A stretch of 64,000 nt of DNA from Pseudonocardia sp. ICBG1293 (GCF_020131355.1 NZ_JAHLEL010000038.1:372001-436000); one strand, 5' to 3'. Counted from the first letter of the stretch, positions 24,091 through 33,181 are shown. A program made the numbers and translations. Notes: generated by a model not told the origin, from the sequence alone.

Positions 24091-25554
24091 GTGTCGAACG
24101 ATCTCGCCAACGCCGTCGATCGCAGCGCCTTCTTCGTCGGTGGTGACTGGGTCCCGCCCGCGGGGACGGAGCGGGTCGACGTCCTGGAGGCCGCCACCGG
24201 CACCGCGTTCGGCAGCGCGGCGCTGGCCGGGCCCGCCGACGTCGACGCCGCCGTGGCCGCCGCGGGCGACGCCCTGCACGGCCCCTGGGGAGCGACGACC
24301 GGCGCCGAGCGCGCGACCGTCATGCGCCGGCTGGCGGCCGCGCTGAAGACCCGCGCCAAGGACACCGCCGCACTGGTCAGCCGCGAGAACGGGATGCCCC
24401 GATCGCTGTCGATCGGCGCCAACGGGTTCAGCCCGCCGCTCATGCTCGACTACTACGCGGGCCTCGCCGAGGGACTCGACGCCGACGACGTCCGCTCCGG
24501 CATGCTCGCCCGGGTGCGGGTCCGCCGTGGCCCGGTCGGCGTCGTCGCCGCGGTGACGCCGTGGAACTACCCGCAGGCGCTCGCCGCGATGAAGATCGCC
24601 CCGGCGCTCGCCGCCGGCTGCACGGTGGTGCTCAAGGCCGCCCCCGAGACCGCGCTCGACGCCTACGTCTGGGCCGACGCAGCCCTGGAGGCGGGGCTCC
24701 CGCCGGGCGTGCTGAACATCGTCCCCGGCGGCCGGGAGGCGGGTGCGCACCTCGTCGCGCACCCGGGCGTCGACAAGGTCGCCTTCACCGGGTCCACCGC
24801 GGCCGGGCGGGCGATCGGCGAGGTCTGCGGCCGGCTGCTCCGCCCCGTGACCCTCGAGCTCGGCGGCAAGTCGGCCGCCCTGCTCGCCGAGGACGCCGAC
24901 CTCGACGCGTTCCTCACCGCGCTGCCCGAGGTCTCGCTGGCCAACAACGGCCAGACCTGCCACGCGTGCACCCGCATCCTCGCGCCGCGCGGCCGCTACG
25001 ACGAGATCGTCGACGCGATCACCGACACCGTCCGGTCCCTGCCGGTCGGCGACCCCCTCGACAAGCAGACCCGGATCGGCCCGCTGGTCAGCGCGGCGCA
25101 GCGGGACCGGGTCCTCGGCCTGGTCACCGCGGGCCGGGACGCGGGGGGCCGGGTGACCACCGGCGGCGCCGTCCCGGCGGGGCAGGAGCGGGGCTGGTTC
25201 GTCGAGCCCACCGTGTTCGCCGGCGTCGACAACGACAGCGCGATCGCCCGCGAGGAGGTCTTCGGCCCCGTCCTGTGCGTCCTGCCCTACGACGACACCG
25301 ACGACGCTGTCCGGATCGCCAACGACTCGGAGTACGGGCTCGGCGGCACCGTGTGGACCACCGACCTCGACCGGGGGCAGGCGATCGCCGACCGGATCCG
25401 GTCCGGCACCGTGGGCATCAACCACTACGCGCTCGACGTCCTCGGGCCGTTCGGCGGGGTCAAGGCCAGCGGCCTCGGCCGCGAACTCGGGCCGGAGGGC
25501 CTCGCCCCCTACGTCGACCTCAAGTCCGTCTACCTGACCCCGGAGTCCCGATGA
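24091..25554 (+). CDS. aldehyde dehydrogenase family protein
   Basis: This 487-residue enzyme has the family motifs 'VTPWNYPQALAAMK', 'FTGSTAAGRAIG', Glu in 'LELGGKSAAL', nucleophile Cys290 in 'GQTCHACTR', and 'EEVFGPVLCV'. The GTG at 24091 is chosen over an in-frame ATG at 24013 because GGAGTGGAG lies just ahead and the first residues align with the usual N-terminus. It opens a five-gene operon, and its stop overlaps the crotonase ATG. The substrate is presumably an aldehyde produced by an alcohol dehydrogenase encoded elsewhere. Confidence 0.88.
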   Translation: MSNDLANAVDRSAFFVGGDWVPPAGTERVDVLEAATGTAFGSAALAGPADVDAAVAAAGDALHGPWGATTGAERATVMRRLAAALKTRAKDTAALVSRENGMPRSLSIGANGFSPPLMLDYYAGLAEGLDADDVRSGMLARVRVRRGPVGVVAAVTPWNYPQALAAMKIAPALAAGCTVVLKAAPETALDAYVWADAALEAGLPPGVLNIVPGGREAGAHLVAHPGVDKVAFTGSTAAGRAIGEVCGRLLRPVTLELGGKSAALLAEDADLDAFLTALPEVSLANNGQTCHACTRILAPRGRYDEIVDAITDTVRSLPVGDPLDKQTRIGPLVSAAQRDRVLGLVTAGRDAGGRVTTGGAVPAGQERGWFVEPTVFAGVDNDSAIAREEVFGPVLCVLPYDDTDDAVRIANDSEYGLGGTVWTTDLDRGQAIADRIRSGTVGINHYALDVLGPFGGVKASGLGRELGPEGLAPYVDLKSVYLTPESR

Positions 25555-26366
25555 CCAGCAGCGACACCCCGGCCGAGACCCCCGACGAGCCGGCCGCGAC
25601 CTACGAGCGGCGCGGCCACGTCGGCCTGATCACCCTCAACCGGCCGCGCGCGATGAACGCGGTGAACTCCGCGTTGTCCGTCGCGGCCGGTGACGCGCTC
25701 GCCGCCGCCGGTGCCGACGACGAGGTGCGCGTCGTGGTGATCACCGGCGCCGGCCGGGGCTTCTGCGCGGGCGCGGACCTCAAGGAGGTCGCCCGCGGGA
25801 ACCGGATCGACGACCGGGACCACCCCGAGCGTGGGTTCGCCGGGCTCGCCCGGCACTGGGTGGACAAGCCGACCGTCGCCGCCGTCAACGGCTTCGCGCT
25901 CGGCGGTGGCACCGAGATCGTCCTGGCCTGCGACATCGCCGTGATCGACGAGACCGCGTCCCTGGGGCTGCCCGAGGTGAAGCGCGGCCTGATGGCTGCG
26001 GCCGGTGGGGTCATCCGGCTGGCCAGGCAGATCCCGCAGAAGGTCGCGCTGGAGGCCGCGCTGACCGGGGAGCCGATCCCCGCGGCCCGCGCGCACGAGC
26101 TCGGGCTGGTCAACCGGGTCGCTCCCGAGGGCACCGCCCTCGACGTCGCCCTCGACCTCGCCGGTGTGATCGCGGAGAACGCCCCGCTGTCGGTGCGGTA
26201 CAGCAAGCAGGTCGTGCACCGCTCCCGCGACGCCGGCTCCGACTGGGACGACCCGGCCTGGAGGCTCAGCGACGACGCGATGAAGGTCGTGTTCACCAGC
26301 CGGGACGCCCGGGAGGGCCCGACCGCGTTCGCCGAGAAGCGTGCTCCCCGTTGGGAGGGGCGCTAG
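25551..26366 (+). CDS. enoyl-CoA hydratase/isomerase family protein
   Basis: This 271-residue crotonase keeps both oxyanion-hole segments, 'TGAGRGFCAGADLKEV' and 'VNGFALGGGTEIVLACD', and 'LGLPEVKRGLMAAAGG', in which the Glu matches the first catalytic glutamate position. Length is normal for enoyl-CoA hydratases. It overlaps the ALDH gene by four bases, and the thiolase ATG follows the stop with no gap. That order suits hydration of an enoyl-CoA followed by C-C cleavage. Confidence 0.9.
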   Translation: MTSSDTPAETPDEPAATYERRGHVGLITLNRPRAMNAVNSALSVAAGDALAAAGADDEVRVVVITGAGRGFCAGADLKEVARGNRIDDRDHPERGFAGLARHWVDKPTVAAVNGFALGGGTEIVLACDIAVIDETASLGLPEVKRGLMAAAGGVIRLARQIPQKVALEAALTGEPIPAARAHELGLVNRVAPEGTALDVALDLAGVIAENAPLSVRYSKQVVHRSRDAGSDWDDPAWRLSDDAMKVVFTSRDAREGPTAFAEKRAPRWEGR

Positions 26367-27548
26367 ATGACGGGTGCGGCGATCGCCGGTCTCGGCACGA
26401 CCGCGATGGGGAAGGTGTACGGCCGGTCCTCGACCTCGCTCGCGGCCGAGGCGGTGCGTGGCGCCGTCGCCGACGCGGGCCTGGCGCTCACCGATCTCGA
26501 CGGGCTGCTCGTCAGCTCCGGGATCAAGCAGGACGTCGGGGTCGGGCTCGCCGCCGTCCTCGGTCTGCAGGACCTGTCGGTGCTGAACCAGGTGAACGCG
26601 TTCGGCGCGACGGCGGGCGTGATGGTCGCCCAGGCCGCGCAGGCCGTCGCCGCGGGCACGGCGAGCACCGTCGCGTGTGTGTTCGCGGACAGCCCGCTGA
26701 AGCCCCAGGAGTCCGCGGGCTCGACCTACGGCTCCCCGCAGCGCAGCGGCCGGGGCCGACCCGTGCGCGGCTACGCCGGGTGGTCGGTGGCCTCGGGCGC
26801 GACCAACCCGAACATCCTCTACGCGATGTGCGCGCGCCGGCACATGGAGCGGTACGGCACCACCTCCGAGCAGCTCGGCGAGATCGCCGTCGCGCAGCGG
26901 TCGTGGGCGGCGCGCAACCCGCTGGCCCAGATGCGGGAGCCGATCACCCTCGCCGACCACCAGGAGTCGCGGTGGATCGCCGATCCGCTGCACCTGCTGG
27001 ACTGCTGCCTGGTGAGCAACGGCGCCGTCGCCGTCGTGGTGACCTCGGCGGAGCGCGCGGCCGGGCTCGCGCGGCCCGCCGTGCACGTGTGGGGATACGG
27101 CCAGGCCCACGCCCCGCGGCGGATGCAGGCGAGCTCCGACTGGGGTCTCGTCACCCCCGCCGCCCGGTCCGGGCCGCAGGCCCTGCGGATGGCCGGCGTC
27201 GGGGTCGGCGACGTCGACGTCGCCGAGATCTACGATTGCTACACCTACACGGTGCTGGTCACTCTCGAGGACTACGGGTTCTGCGCCAAGGGCGAGGGCG
27301 GTGCGTTCGTCGCCGACGGGCGGCTCGCCCCCGGTGGCACGCTGGCCTGCAACACCGGTGGCGGCCAGCTGTCGTCGTACTACATGTGGGGTTTCACGCC
27401 GCTGTCCGAGGCCGTGATCCAGGCGCGGGCCGACGGCGGGGAGCGCCAGGCACCCCGGAACGACGTCGTGCTGGTCAGCGGCAACGGCGGGATCCTCGAG
27501 CACCACTCCACGCTGGTGCTCAGCCCGCACGAGAGGAGCGGACGGTGA
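26367..27548 (+). CDS. thiolase-fold lipid-transfer protein (SCP2-thiolase/Ltp-like)
   Basis: This 393-residue thiolase-superfamily protein resembles the steroid Ltp proteins. Features include 'NAFGATAGVMVAQAAQAVAAG', 'MCARRHMERYGTTSEQLGEIAVAQRSWA' and the C-terminal 'NTGGGQLSSYYMWGF' glycine loop. The segment 'VAEIYDCYTYTVL' places Tyr and Asp where Ltp2-type retro-aldolases use tyrosines. The neighbour is a DUF35 protein, which is the known partner of such aldolases (ChsH2-like DUF35 with Ltp2), so retro-aldol side-chain cleavage of an acyl-CoA is plausible. Thiolytic activity is not excluded. Confidence 0.8.
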   Translation: MTGAAIAGLGTTAMGKVYGRSSTSLAAEAVRGAVADAGLALTDLDGLLVSSGIKQDVGVGLAAVLGLQDLSVLNQVNAFGATAGVMVAQAAQAVAAGTASTVACVFADSPLKPQESAGSTYGSPQRSGRGRPVRGYAGWSVASGATNPNILYAMCARRHMERYGTTSEQLGEIAVAQRSWAARNPLAQMREPITLADHQESRWIADPLHLLDCCLVSNGAVAVVVTSAERAAGLARPAVHVWGYGQAHAPRRMQASSDWGLVTPAARSGPQALRMAGVGVGDVDVAEIYDCYTYTVLVTLEDYGFCAKGEGGAFVADGRLAPGGTLACNTGGGQLSSYYMWGFTPLSEAVIQARADGGERQAPRNDVVLVSGNGGILEHHSTLVLSPHERSGR

Positions 27549-27970
27549 CCGGCTTCCCCCAGGTCGAGCGGGACGACACGAGCGCCGCGTTCTACGACGC
27601 GGCGGCCCGCGAGGAGCTGCTGATGCAGCGCGGCCCGTCCGGTACGGTGCTGCCGCCCGAGGCCAGGACCGACCCCGCGAGCGGATCGGCCGAGCTCGAG
27701 CCGGTGACCGTGTCCGGCGACGGCGTCCTGGTCAGCTGGGCGGTGGTGCACCGCGCCCCGCTCCCGGCCCTGGCCGACGCCGTGCCCTACGTCAGCGCGG
27801 TCGTGGAGCTGGCGGAGGGGCCGTGGATCATCGTGCGCCTGGTCGGCGACACCCGCTCGCTCAGTGCCGGTGATCCGGTGCGGGCACGGTTCGTCCGCTC
27901 GGGTGCTCCCGAGGACCCCGGCGAGGTGTTGCCGGTGTTCGAGCGGGTCGTGACCGGTGTGACCAGCTAG
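27545..27970 (+). CDS. DUF35 OB-fold protein without zinc-ribbon cysteines
   Basis: This 141-residue protein has the COG1545-like layout: an N-terminal helix 'DDTSAAFYDAAAREELLMQR', a ribbon-like turn, then an OB fold ('VSWAVVHRAPLPALADAVPYVSAVVEL', 'GDPVRARFVRS'). The ribbon region 'QRGPSGTVLPPEART' has none of the usual CxxC pairs; the paralogue at 38258 keeps them. The GTG overlaps the thiolase stop. It probably associates with the thiolase to form a two-component enzyme. Confidence 0.75.
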   Translation: MTGFPQVERDDTSAAFYDAAAREELLMQRGPSGTVLPPEARTDPASGSAELEPVTVSGDGVLVSWAVVHRAPLPALADAVPYVSAVVELAEGPWIIVRLVGDTRSLSAGDPVRARFVRSGAPEDPGEVLPVFERVVTGVTS

Positions 27971-28004
27971 CATCGACGGGGTTTTCGACAGGGAGGGGCC
28001 GGAC

Positions 28005-28604
28005 GTGGCACGAGGGCGAGGGCCGTTCGCGGGCGGGCCGGAGCAGGCCCGGCGCCAGCTGGTGGTGGCAGCGGAGGAGTGCTTCCTGGACTTCGGTGTC
28101 CGGCGTACGACCATGGACGACGTCGCGCGCCGGGCGGGCGTCTCACGCCCGACCGTCTACCGCTACTTCTCCGACCGGGACGCGCTCGTCGTCGAGGTCG
28201 TCACGCGCCGCGCGCGGATCTTCGGGGTCCGGGCGCGGGAGTACATTTCCGGGCGCCCCGACTTCACGTCGAAGATCGTCGACGGGCTCGGCTACCTGGT
28301 GCGCGGCGGGCGGCGGGACCCGATCCTGAGCGCGTTGCTCCAGCCGGACAACCTGTCCGCGACCAGCGGGATCCTCACCGCGGGAAAGGTCGCCGAGCGG
28401 CTGTCCTTCGAGGTGTGGGAGCCGATCCTGATCGCCGCCCAGGAGGCGGGGGAGATGCGGCCCGAGATCGACCCGCAGGAGCTCTGCGGCGTGATGGCGG
28501 ACCTGGAGCTCATGATGATCGGGCGGCAGGACCTGCTCGACCCGGACGGGCCGGGCGTGCGCGAGCTCGTCGGCGACTTCCTGCTGCCGTCGCTCGCGGC
28601 ATGA
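28005..28604 (+). CDS. TetR/AcrR-family transcriptional regulator
   Basis: This 199-residue protein has the helix-turn-helix 'RTTMDDVARRAGVSRPTVYRYFSDRDALVVEVV' at the N-terminus, a typical TetR pattern, and a helical C-terminal ligand domain. The GTG start follows GGGAGGGG. It sits 34 bp after the DUF35 gene and may be co-transcribed, giving operon autoregulation. It converges with another TetR gene (28626, minus). The two share the RTTMDD/KTTMDD and SRPTVYR recognition segments, which suggests related operators. Confidence 0.9.
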   Translation: MARGRGPFAGGPEQARRQLVVAAEECFLDFGVRRTTMDDVARRAGVSRPTVYRYFSDRDALVVEVVTRRARIFGVRAREYISGRPDFTSKIVDGLGYLVRGGRRDPILSALLQPDNLSATSGILTAGKVAERLSFEVWEPILIAAQEAGEMRPEIDPQELCGVMADLELMMIGRQDLLDPDGPGVRELVGDFLLPSLAA

Positions 28605-28608
28605 CGGC

Positions 28609-28644
28609 GGTGCCCGGCCGCCGGCTCAGCCGGCTGCCGGCACC
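28609..28644. terminator. bidirectional hairpin between convergent TetR genes
   Basis: A long GC-rich stem formed by GGTGCCCGGCCGCCGGCT and AGCCGGCTGCCGGCACC, with one bulge and one mismatch, spans the gap and the last codons of the minus-strand TetR gene. No U-tract. Confidence 0.45.
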
Positions 28645-29279
28645 GGGACCGTGCCGTAGGTGCCGGCGCGGTGCAGAGCCGGCGCGACGAAGGTCTGCAT
28701 GAGGGAGCGCTGCGCCTCGTCGGTGCTGCCGGGCCGGTTGGTGCGGCTGAGCACCACGAGTTCGATGTAGGTCAGCCAGGTGCAGAACGCCGTCACGTCC
28801 AGATCGGAGCGCACCTCGCCCGCGTCCTTCGCGTCCTGCACGATCGGGCCCCAGAGCTCCGCGGACAGGGTCACCGGCAGCCGGGACGCCTCGGGGTGAC
28901 CCTGCATCCCCTCCATGAACTCCAGGCTGACCAGCTGCTGGAGCATGGGATCGCGGCTCCCGGCGTCGACCAGGAAGATCATGCCGTCGACGAGCTTGTC
29001 GTCGATCCGCGCACGAGTGTCGATGAAGCGGCGGGCCCGGTCCAGCAGGTCCCGTGCGCGGGACAGCAGGACGCCGAGCACCAGGTCGTCGCGGTTGGAA
29101 TAGTGCCGGTAGACGGTCGGCCGTGACACCCCCGCCTCGCGAGCGATGTCGTCCATCGTCGTCTTGGTGATACCCAGACGTAGGTAGCAGGCCTCTGCGG
29201 CGAGCAGGATCGCCGTCGCGGGGTCGGACACCCGTGTCCGGGCGGCCCGGGGTCGACCGCCACCGGAGCTCTTCGACAT
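28626..29279 (-). CDS. TetR/AcrR-family transcriptional regulator
   Basis: This protein of about 217 residues has the helix-turn-helix 'KTTMDDIAREAGVSRPTVYRHYSNRDDLVLGVL' and a basic N-terminus. The ATG at 29279 is chosen because GAGAAGAG lies ahead and the upstream open frame lacks family similarity. It is transcribed divergently from the fused CoA transferase gene; the 280-bp gap holds the CTATAGTCTTTAG palindrome. It is the most obvious candidate regulator for that promoter, though other regulators could also act there. Confidence 0.88.
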   Translation of the reverse strand: MSKSSGGGRPRAARTRVSDPATAILLAAEACYLRLGITKTTMDDIAREAGVSRPTVYRHYSNRDDLVLGVLLSRARDLLDRARRFIDTRARIDDKLVDGMIFLVDAGSRDPMLQQLVSLEFMEGMQGHPEASRLPVTLSAELWGPIVQDAKDAGEVRSDLDVTAFCTWLTYIELVVLSRTNRPGSTDEAQRSLMQTFVAPALHRAGTYGTVPVPAAG

Positions 29280-29493
29280 GGCACCTCTTCTCGAAGCTCG
29301 ACCGCAGGATACCTCGCCGCCGGACGCACCGATGATCGATCGTTGGTCCGGCCGGCGCAACGGCCGTCGTGACACGTGACCCCCGCGCGCGGGCGCCTGT
29401 TGCGTGCCCGCCCGTCCATGGTGCCATGTGATACGAAGAACACAGAGTGTCCGGTGTAGTGATCTCGGACGCGGAGGTAGCCTCTCCTCTTAT

Positions 29494-29506
29494 CTATAGT
29501 CTTTAG
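29494..29506. promoter_or_regulatory. 13-bp operator-like palindrome CTATAGTCTTTAG
   Basis: CTATAG and CTTTAG are near inverted repeats around one T. This is the most symmetric member of the family of 13-mers found upstream of six transcription units. It lies in the TATCTATAGTC AT-rich stretch 54 bp before the CoA transferase GTG and may overlap its promoter. Confidence 0.55.
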
Positions 29507-29559
29507 ATTTCCGGGTGAGTGGCCGCACAGACGCGGCCCGGACCGAAGGGGTGCACTGC

Positions 29560-31962
29560 GTGAGCGGTACGGACATTCAGTACGACGGCCTCCCGCTGGC
29601 AGGGCTGCGGATCATCGACCTGGCCGACGGGGCGGTCGAGGGGTGCGGACGTTACCTCGCCGACCTCGGCGCCGACGTCCTGCGGGTCGAGCCGGCGGGC
29701 GGTTCGCCCGGGCGGGCCGACCGGCTGGGGTTCGCCCTGCGCAACGCGAACAAGCGCAGCACCGTCCTCGACCTCGGCTCCGGCGCGGGACGGCAGCGGC
29801 TGCTGGAGTGGGCCCGCCACGCGGACGTCCTCGTCGAGTCGTTCACCCACGACGAGGCGACCGCGCTCGGTCTCACCCCGGACGACCTCGCCGCCGTGAA
29901 CCCGGAGCTGGTCGTCGTCTCGGTGACCGGGTTCGGCCGCACCGGGCCGTACCGGGACAGGGTGGCGACCGAGGACGTGCTGGCCGCCGCCGGCGGCGTC
30001 CTGTGCCGGTCGGGCCGGCCGGGCAGGACCCCCCTGCTGCCGCCCGCCGGGCTCGTCGACCAGCTCGTCGCCGTGCACGCCGCGTGGGCGACGCTGGTCG
30101 CCTACGTGAAGCGGCTGCGGACCGGGGTGGGCGAGCACGTCGACGTGTCCGCGCTCGAGGCTGTCGTGCACGGGTTCGACCCGGCCTTCGGCGCGCAGGG
30201 CACCGCGGCGGCCGGCCGCGCCGAGACGTTCCCCCGGGACCGGCCCGACGCGGCCAACTTCTACCCGGTCTTCCCGTGCGCCGACGGGAGCGTGCGGATC
30301 TGCCTGCTGGCGGCCCGGCAGTGGCGTGCGATGTTCGCCTGGCTCGGCGAGCCGGAGGAGTTCGCGGATCCGCGGTTCGACGCCATCCCGGCCCGCTTCG
30401 CCGCCTCGGACCGTCTCAACCCGCTGATCGCGGAGCTCTTCGCCGGATCGACGCGCGACGAGCTCGTCGCCGAGGGGACCGCCCGCGGCATCCCGGTCGC
30501 GGGCATGCTGAGCCCGGACGAGGTGCTCGGGGCCGAGCACTTCCGGGAGACCGGCTCGCTGGTGGAGACCGAGCTCGCCGACGGCCTCCGGGCGCTCGTG
30601 CCGTCCGGCTACGTGACCGTCGACGGCGTCCGGGTGGGCCTGCGCACCCCGGCCCCGGGTCCGGGGACCGACGCCGGCGGGTTCGGCGAGGCGCCGCCCC
30701 GGGACCTCGGGCTGCCCCCGCTGCCCGCCGGTGCCGGACCGCTCACCGGGGTCCGGGTGCTCGACCTGGGGATCATCGTCTTCGGTGCCGAGCTGGGCCG
30801 GGTGTTCGCGGACCAGGGCGCGGATGTGATCAAGGTCGAGAACAGCGCCTACCCCGACGGTCTGCGCCAGACCCGCAAGGGCGGCGGGATGAACCCCTCG
30901 TTCGCCTGGGGGCAGCGCAACAAGCGGGGCCTCGGGCTCGACCTGCGCAGCCCCGAGGGCGGCAGGCTCTTCCGGGAGCTGGTCGCCACGGCGGACGTCG
31001 TCCTGGCCAACTTCAAGCCGGGCACGCTCGAGTCGCTCGGCTTCTCCCGGGCCGAGCTCGCCGCCGTGAACCCGCGGATCGTCGTCTCCGACAGCAGCGC
31101 GTTCGGCGCGCGCGGGCCCTGGCGGAAGCGGATGGGGTACGGGCCGCTCGTGCGGGCCTCCTGTGGGCTCTCGGCGCTCTGGCGGGACCCCGCGGCGGAT
31201 CCTGCGGACCCGGCCGCGTTCTGCGACGGGTCGACCGTCTATCCCGACCACGTGGCCGCGCACGTCACCGCGGTCGCGGTGCTCGCCGCGGTGATCGGGC
31301 GGGCCCGCACCGGCCGGGGCGGCGCCGTCGACACCGCTCAGGCCGACGCGGCGCTCGTCGCGCTGGGCCCGGTCCTGGCGCGGTCGTCGCTGCGGCCCGG
31401 GGCGGAGTCGGCGGAGGGGAACGCGCGGCGCGGCGCGGCGCCGTCCGGTGTCTTCCCCTGTGCGGGTGACGATGAGTGGTGCGTGATCACCGTTCGTGAC
31501 GACGAGGCGTGGCGCCGGCTCGCGTCCGCGACCGGCCTTCCCGACGATCCGGAGCTCCGGACCGCCGAGGCGCGGCTGGCGCGGCGCGGGGAGGTCGAGG
31601 AGGCCCTCGCCCGGTGGACCGCGGGGCACTCCCCGGACAAGGTCGCCGAGATCCTGCAGGGGGTCGGCGTGCCGGCGGCCGGGATGCTGCGACTGCCCGA
31701 CGAGCTGACGGATCCGCAGCTCGTCGCCCGCGACGCGTTCCACACGCTCGAACACGAGCAGCTCTCCGCCGCGGTCCCGACCGGCGCCCGGGTCGCCCGG
31801 TTCTCCACGGTTCCGGACCCTGAGCTGCGCCCGGCCCCGATGCCCGGGGAGCACACCCGCCGGATCTGCGCCGAGGTGCTCGGCCTGCCGGACCCGGTCG
31901 TCGACGAGCTCGTCGAGGCGGGGGTCCTGCAGGTCCACGATCCCGGGCCGGCGAACGGGTGA
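29560..31962 (+). CDS. tandem (fused) CaiB/BaiF family CoA transferase
   Basis: This 800-residue protein has two class III CoA-transferase units in one chain. The first starts 'LPLAGLRIIDLADGAVEGCGRYLADLGADVLRVEP' and the second near residue 395 with 'LTGVRVLDLGIIVFGAELGRVFADQGADVIKVEN'. Each unit carries the 'LDL....G..R...L...ADV' and 'NP..VVVSVTGFG.TGPY' or 'GARGPW' segments. It would move CoA from a donor acyl-CoA to a catabolic acid. The GTG at 29560 is preferred to an earlier in-frame start because GAAGGGGTG precedes it. Single-unit family members are about 400 residues. The gene stands alone between a TetR gene and a MITE/ISa array. Confidence 0.88.
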   Translation: MSGTDIQYDGLPLAGLRIIDLADGAVEGCGRYLADLGADVLRVEPAGGSPGRADRLGFALRNANKRSTVLDLGSGAGRQRLLEWARHADVLVESFTHDEATALGLTPDDLAAVNPELVVVSVTGFGRTGPYRDRVATEDVLAAAGGVLCRSGRPGRTPLLPPAGLVDQLVAVHAAWATLVAYVKRLRTGVGEHVDVSALEAVVHGFDPAFGAQGTAAAGRAETFPRDRPDAANFYPVFPCADGSVRICLLAARQWRAMFAWLGEPEEFADPRFDAIPARFAASDRLNPLIAELFAGSTRDELVAEGTARGIPVAGMLSPDEVLGAEHFRETGSLVETELADGLRALVPSGYVTVDGVRVGLRTPAPGPGTDAGGFGEAPPRDLGLPPLPAGAGPLTGVRVLDLGIIVFGAELGRVFADQGADVIKVENSAYPDGLRQTRKGGGMNPSFAWGQRNKRGLGLDLRSPEGGRLFRELVATADVVLANFKPGTLESLGFSRAELAAVNPRIVVSDSSAFGARGPWRKRMGYGPLVRASCGLSALWRDPAADPADPAAFCDGSTVYPDHVAAHVTAVAVLAAVIGRARTGRGGAVDTAQADAALVALGPVLARSSLRPGAESAEGNARRGAAPSGVFPCAGDDEWCVITVRDDEAWRRLASATGLPDDPELRTAEARLARRGEVEEALARWTAGHSPDKVAEILQGVGVPAAGMLRLPDELTDPQLVARDAFHTLEHEQLSAAVPTGARVARFSTVPDPELRPAPMPGEHTRRICAEVLGLPDPVVDELVEAGVLQVHDPGPANG

Positions 31963-32002
31963 GGTTCTACTCGACTCGGGGTCGACGTTGTCACCCGCTT
32001 TA

Positions 32003-32123
32003 GAGGTCATTTCAGAACGAGGTCGACGTGTCTGTTGTAGACGACAAGCGGCTATCTGACCTGCCGTTTGATCTGTCGTCGAGGGGTCAATGGAAACTCG
32101 ACAAGTCGTTCTGAAACGACCTC
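32003..32123 (-). mobile_element. 121-bp MITE, copy 3
   Basis: Identical to the other copies, on the minus strand. TTA flanks lie at 32000-32002 and 32124-32126, the second shared with ISa copy 2. With both elements removed the target reads CGCTTTAGCTACG, close to the CTAAG-type target of the other insertions. Confidence 0.9.
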
Positions 32124-32126
32124 TTA

Positions 32127-33106
32127 GAGGTCGCGCGGATTGGTTGGTGATCATGGACGTCGTGCAGGTCGGGCGTTCCAGCGGTGTGTGGTCCAGGCCT
32201 GCCGAATCAAGCTACGGAGTGTGACGATCGTGTCGGCGAGGTCGAAGAACGCGTCGACGACGATTTCTCGTCGTTCGTAGCAGCGCTGCAGCCGGTTGAA
32301 GCTGTTGTGCCAAGCGTTGGTCCGCTCGACGTGCCAGCGGCGGGTGGCCTGGATCGGCGCTTTCTCACCCTTGTGCGCGATCTCGCCGTGCAGGCCTCGT
32401 TCGGCCAGCGTGTCGCGGGTCTTGCCGGAGTCATAGCCGGCGTCGAGGTGCACGGTGATGTCGTCGGGCAGCGGGCCGAGAGCATCGAGGCGGTCGAGGG
32501 TGGGGCCCAGTAGCGGGGAGTCGTGCCGGTTGGCTCCGGCCAGGACTCGGCCCAGCGGGATGCCGTATCCCTCGACGAGCACCGAACGTTTCATACCCTG
32601 TTTGCGCCGGTCCACCGGCGACGGACCGGCGACCTCGCCGCCGCCGGGGGCCTTGGTGATGGCGCCATCGACGGCGATGTCGTGCAGCAGCAGACCGACG
32701 ATGCGGTCGTAGGCGTCCAGGACGATCCGACGCAGCTGGGCGAAGACCCCGAGCCTGATCCACTCGTCACGACGATCGCGGATGGTGGTCGCCGAGCAGG
32801 TGCTGTCAGCGATGCCCTCATACGAGCAGCCGAACCGCAGTACCTGCAGGAGCTTGTCGAACACGATCCGATCCGCGATCCGGCGGCGATGGCAGCCCAG
32901 CGGATGGGTGGGATCGAACTCGTCTCGATGAGGCAGCAGCGCGGTGAACTGGTCCCACAACGGCTCGGTCAGCCATGATGGCAGGGTGGGCACGCGGCCT
33001 CCAGACGATCACGAAGCGTAGATAACTTCATGATCGGCAGGCCCGTACCCGCCCTCGCCCCCAGACACTCGACCGCGGCCAAGCTGTGACCAATCCGCGC
33101 GACCTC
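32127..33106 (-). mobile_element. ISa copy 2, IS5-family insertion sequence (980 bp)
   Basis: Same size and the same 18-bp inverted ends as copy 1, in the opposite orientation. TTA lies on both sides (32124-32126 and 33107-33109). It abuts the MITE directly, making a tandem array in the gap between the CoA transferase and P450 genes. Confidence 0.92.
32151..32993 (-). CDS. IS5-family transposase (ISa copy 2)
   Basis: The 280-residue product is the same as that of copy 1 over the full length. The DDE triad is intact (Asp in 'AVDGAITKAP', Asp in 'HLDAGYDSGKT', Glu in 'WHVERTNAWHN'). Two intact identical copies argue for recent activity. Confidence 0.93.
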   Translation of the reverse strand: MPTLPSWLTEPLWDQFTALLPHRDEFDPTHPLGCHRRRIADRIVFDKLLQVLRFGCSYEGIADSTCSATTIRDRRDEWIRLGVFAQLRRIVLDAYDRIVGLLLHDIAVDGAITKAPGGGEVAGPSPVDRRKQGMKRSVLVEGYGIPLGRVLAGANRHDSPLLGPTLDRLDALGPLPDDITVHLDAGYDSGKTRDTLAERGLHGEIAHKGEKAPIQATRRWHVERTNAWHNSFNRLQRCYERREIVVDAFFDLADTIVTLRSLIRQAWTTHRWNARPARRP

Positions 33107-33124
33107 TTAGCTACGTTACCGCGA

Positions 33125-33144
33125 GACAATATCCGTCGTTTGTC
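33125..33144. promoter_or_regulatory. operator-like element ahead of P450
   Basis: GACAATATCCGTC (33125-33137) contains, on the minus strand, the GACGGAT-N2-TGTC motif shared with 12308 and 58565. The outer GACAA and TTTGTC are arms of a loose inverted repeat. It lies 38 bp before the P450 ATG and just outside ISa, so native regulation may have survived the insertion. Confidence 0.4.
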
Positions 33145-33181
33145 ATGTTACGTGTCACCGGCGACCGAACAGGAGCGACCC

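Noticed and set aside
23904-24443. Minus-strand 179-codon frame through MITE copy 2 and the ALDH start
   Set aside because: It begins within or beside the MITE and runs antisense to ALDH. The residues show no similarity to the missing transposase N-terminus.
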